From the NCBI GenBank assembly GCA_038216175.1, contig JBBQQG010000023.1:1-15546 (forward strand): a stretch of 15,546 nt of DNA, in the 5' to 3' direction. Made by a program: the position numbers and the translations under genes. The stretch's first letter is position 1. Each line of letters opens with the position of its first letter. Below the pieces are notes generated by a model. That model did not search any database, had not been told where the DNA came from, and saw only the letters and a program-made list of their open reading frames with translations. Origin of the DNA: JBBQQG01 sp038216175 (GTDB lineage Bacteria; Patescibacteriota; Saccharimonadia; Saccharimonadales; OMJO01). This document shows, one piece after another, positions 14,617-15,546 of this stretch.

Positions 14617-14629
14617 GTATATTAGTTCT
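14604..14629 (-). repeat. Right terminal inverted repeat (26 bp)
   Basis: Reverse complement of 11789-11814 with one mismatch. A four-base dyad (TTGA/TCAA) inside could be part of the transposase binding site. Confidence 0.8.
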
Positions 14630-14637
14630 ACTCTGTT
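14630..14637 (+). repeat. Right target-site duplication ACTCTGTT
   Basis: Same octamer and orientation as 11781-11788. It lies 4 nt before the stop of the YdeI-like gene, so the insertion fell between genes. Confidence 0.7.
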
Positions 14638-14641
14638 AGTA

Positions 14642-15217
14642 TTAAATAATTAAATGAATCTGTTCGAGAAGTACGCCATTTTTTGAAACTTTTGGTTCTG
14701 TGCTTAGATTACGGTTCCAGCAACATGGACGACGTTTACCGTCGCTTAGTTTAGAGCATGCAACTTCAATTCTTCTAATTCTTGTTTCGTTTACATTAGT
14801 ACTTCGTATCCAGCGAATCCATTCCCATCGAGCCATCGGTGTAATGAGTTGCCAAAGGCCGTAGGCTTTAGAATCGTTTTTAAGTGCTTTTATTAGATCT
14901 GTTGGCACGTCAGGTTCAGGCCAAGTTTTGGACGGTTTAATGGTTAGCTTTAATCTATCGGACATATTTGCATTCGCCGCTTTAATTAGATCGGCATCGA
15001 CCTTAAACCAGTGGCTTAAATTGCCGTCAGGTTCGAGGGCAGTTTGGAAATAATGACCATTTATAATTCCATCGACCATTATCTGACCACGTGATGGAAG
15101 TTTTTTGCTTGCAGAGTCGGGCAGTTTTAAAATAATCCACGAGTCTATTTTAAATAACTTAACTTCGAATTGAACTGCTGAGGATGTATTTTGCTTAAAA
15201 GCTTGTTCGGCTGTCAC
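14642..15217 (-). CDS. YdeI/OmdA-type protein with DUF1905 domain
   Basis: This 191-residue cytosolic protein has two parts. Residues 15-100 resemble DUF1905 (FEVKLFKIDSWIILKLPDSA, then KLPSRGQIMVDGIINGHYF and LEPDGNLSHWFKVD). The C-terminal part matches the YdeI/OmpD-associated family: DVPTDLIKALKNDSKAYGLW, then MARWEWIRWIRSTNVNETRIRRIEVACSKLSDGKRRPCCWNR in overlapping stretches. Relatives are linked to resistance against bacteriocins or peptide stress, but the biochemistry is unknown. The start is GTG 15217 with TATTAT exactly 6 nt upstream, so it is probably leaderless. It lies downstream of the CAP gene on the same strand with a 58-nt gap, and the transposon is inserted just after its stop. 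Confidence 0.85.
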   Translation of the reverse strand: MTAEQAFKQNTSSAVQFEVKLFKIDSWIILKLPDSASKKLPSRGQIMVDGIINGHYFQTALEPDGNLSHWFKVDADLIKAANANMSDRLKLTIKPSKTWPEPDVPTDLIKALKNDSKAYGLWQLITPMARWEWIRWIRSTNVNETRIRRIEVACSKLSDGKRRPCCWNRNLSTEPKVSKNGVLLEQIHLII

Positions 15218-15223
15218 TAAAGT

Positions 15224-15229
15224 ATAATA
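15224..15229 (-). promoter_or_regulatory. -10 box of a leaderless YdeI-like transcript
   Basis: Minus strand TATTAT, 6 nt before the GTG start. No clear -35 box (TAGACA lies 19 nt upstream). Confidence 0.45.
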
Positions 15230-15275
15230 TCAAAAAATATTAGCCTTTTGTCTACTGAAGTATCAATTCTAGAAA

Positions 15276-15546
15276 TCAAGGGGCATAAAGTTGAAGAGAG
15301 CAGTAACAACTAATAAAATCCTGTGTTATCCATAACTTTCCAGTATTGTCCCTGTAAGCCCCTACACCAACATAATTAGGCTGATAACTTAATATATTGG
15401 CGTAATGTGGTGGACTGGCGACGAATCCGTTAAATAGTCGTTGAGAACAACCATCAGTTAATGGTGCAGTACAGTTGTTGCCTGTTTGCCCGATATTTTC
15501 ACCAATCCAACCCCAGTTATGACTACAGCCCGTAACTTGATTTGCA
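15276..15546 (-). CDS. CAP-superfamily (SCP/PR-1-like) secreted protein, C-terminal fragment
   Basis: The frame is open to the right window edge and ends with TGA at 15276-15278, giving 89 visible residues; the start lies outside. The sequence reads NWGWIGENIGQTGNNC, then RLFNGFVASPPHYANILS, then NYVGVGAYRDNTGKLWITQDF. These are the CAP signatures: the GENI box with its conserved Glu, the S-P-x-H-x-x-N-I-L helix with His, and the VGVG...WxTQxF strands. Five or more cysteines suggest disulphides, in keeping with an extracellular place. Bacterial CAP proteins are secreted and often wall-associated, with no agreed enzyme activity. Upstream parts (signal peptide, possible anchor) are not visible. 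It may be cotranscribed with the YdeI-like gene. Confidence 0.85.
   Translation of the reverse strand, partial: ANQVTGCSHNWGWIGENIGQTGNNCTAPLTDGCSQRLFNGFVASPPHYANILSYQPNYVGVGAYRDNTGKLWITQDFISCYCSLQLYAP

Larger units (their letters stand above)
11789..14629 (-). mobile_element. Putative cargo-carrying IS1595-family transposon (2841 bp)
   Basis: The element is bounded by 26-bp inverted repeats (11789-11814 and 14604-14629) that match at 25 of 26 positions, 24 of them in one uninterrupted run. It is flanked by 8-bp direct repeats ACTCTGTT. Inside are an ISXO2-like transposase at the right end and three passenger genes: a Lys-rich mini-protein, a Ser-linker membrane protein and a possibly arrestin-like protein. 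IS1595-family elements are known to carry passenger genes and to duplicate 8 bp. Hand-counted 60-base samples inside give about 50% GC (12541-12600 30/60, 12661-12720 32/60, 13861-13920 30/60) against 13/60 and 25/60 in the JAMM gene, consistent with a foreign origin. A third ACTCTGTT at 13664-13671 allows a shorter element (13672-14629), but its left end pairs poorly with the right repeat. Confidence 0.65.

Noticed and set aside
1..15546. Alternative genetic code with TGA as glycine (Gracilibacteria/Absconditabacteria)
   Set aside because: The large genes are complete without in-frame TGA, and TGA ends the CAP gene right after its domain.
1..15546. CRISPR array, tRNA, rRNA or defence island
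   Set aside because: No regularly spaced repeats, no tRNA-like or rRNA sequence, and no nuclease or Cas-like frame was seen.

Overview
The window looks like a chromosomal segment of an ultra-small, host-associated bacterium of the Candidate Phyla Radiation (Patescibacteria), most likely Saccharibacteria (TM7) or a close relative. The reasons are a cluster of exported low-complexity surface proteins, a stand-alone LytR_C protein without an LCP domain, a class F-type sortase, an AT-rich genome with tight gene packing, and many start codons that sit about 6 nt after a -10 box (leaderless mRNA). TGA is used as a normal stop, which argues against Gracilibacteria or Absconditabacteria. The lineage is an inference from content; no rRNA or marker gene is present.

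Layout. Positions 1-4049 (+ strand) are a surface operon: the end of a membrane-anchored beta-domain protein, a fibre-like secreted protein of about 900 residues whose C-terminus resembles phage tail-fibre tips, and a membrane-anchored LytR_C protein. Its last stop overlaps the stop of a convergent two-gene unit (4046-5644, - strand) in which a family 2 glycosyltransferase abuts a NodB-type polysaccharide deacetylase. Next come an alpha/beta hydrolase (-), a CapD-like NAD-dependent sugar-nucleotide enzyme (+) and pyrB, aspartate carbamoyltransferase (+). A sortase (-) lies downstream of a secreted, membrane-anchored protein (-) that may be its substrate. A 64-residue unknown protein (+) meets a JAMM-like protein (-) tail to tail.

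The most notable structure is 11789-14629. An IS1595/ISXO2-like transposase and three other genes (a Lys-rich mini-protein, a Ser-linker membrane protein and a possibly arrestin-like protein) lie between 26-bp terminal inverted repeats that match at 25 of 26 positions, flanked by 8-bp direct repeats ACTCTGTT. This is the anatomy of a cargo-carrying IS1595-family transposon, inserted just upstream of the JAMM gene's promoter. A third copy of the octamer sits at the transposase stop codon and complicates the history. To the right are a YdeI/OmdA-type protein and, cut by the window edge, a CAP-superfamily secreted protein.

Taken together, most genes build or modify the cell envelope: fibre, glycan synthesis and deacetylation, sugar-nucleotide conversion, sortase anchoring and a CAP protein. 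This suits a cell that lives attached to a host. Two modes of translation initiation appear side by side: leaderless starts, and strong Shine-Dalgarno starts (pyrB, the 64-residue protein and probably the sortase).
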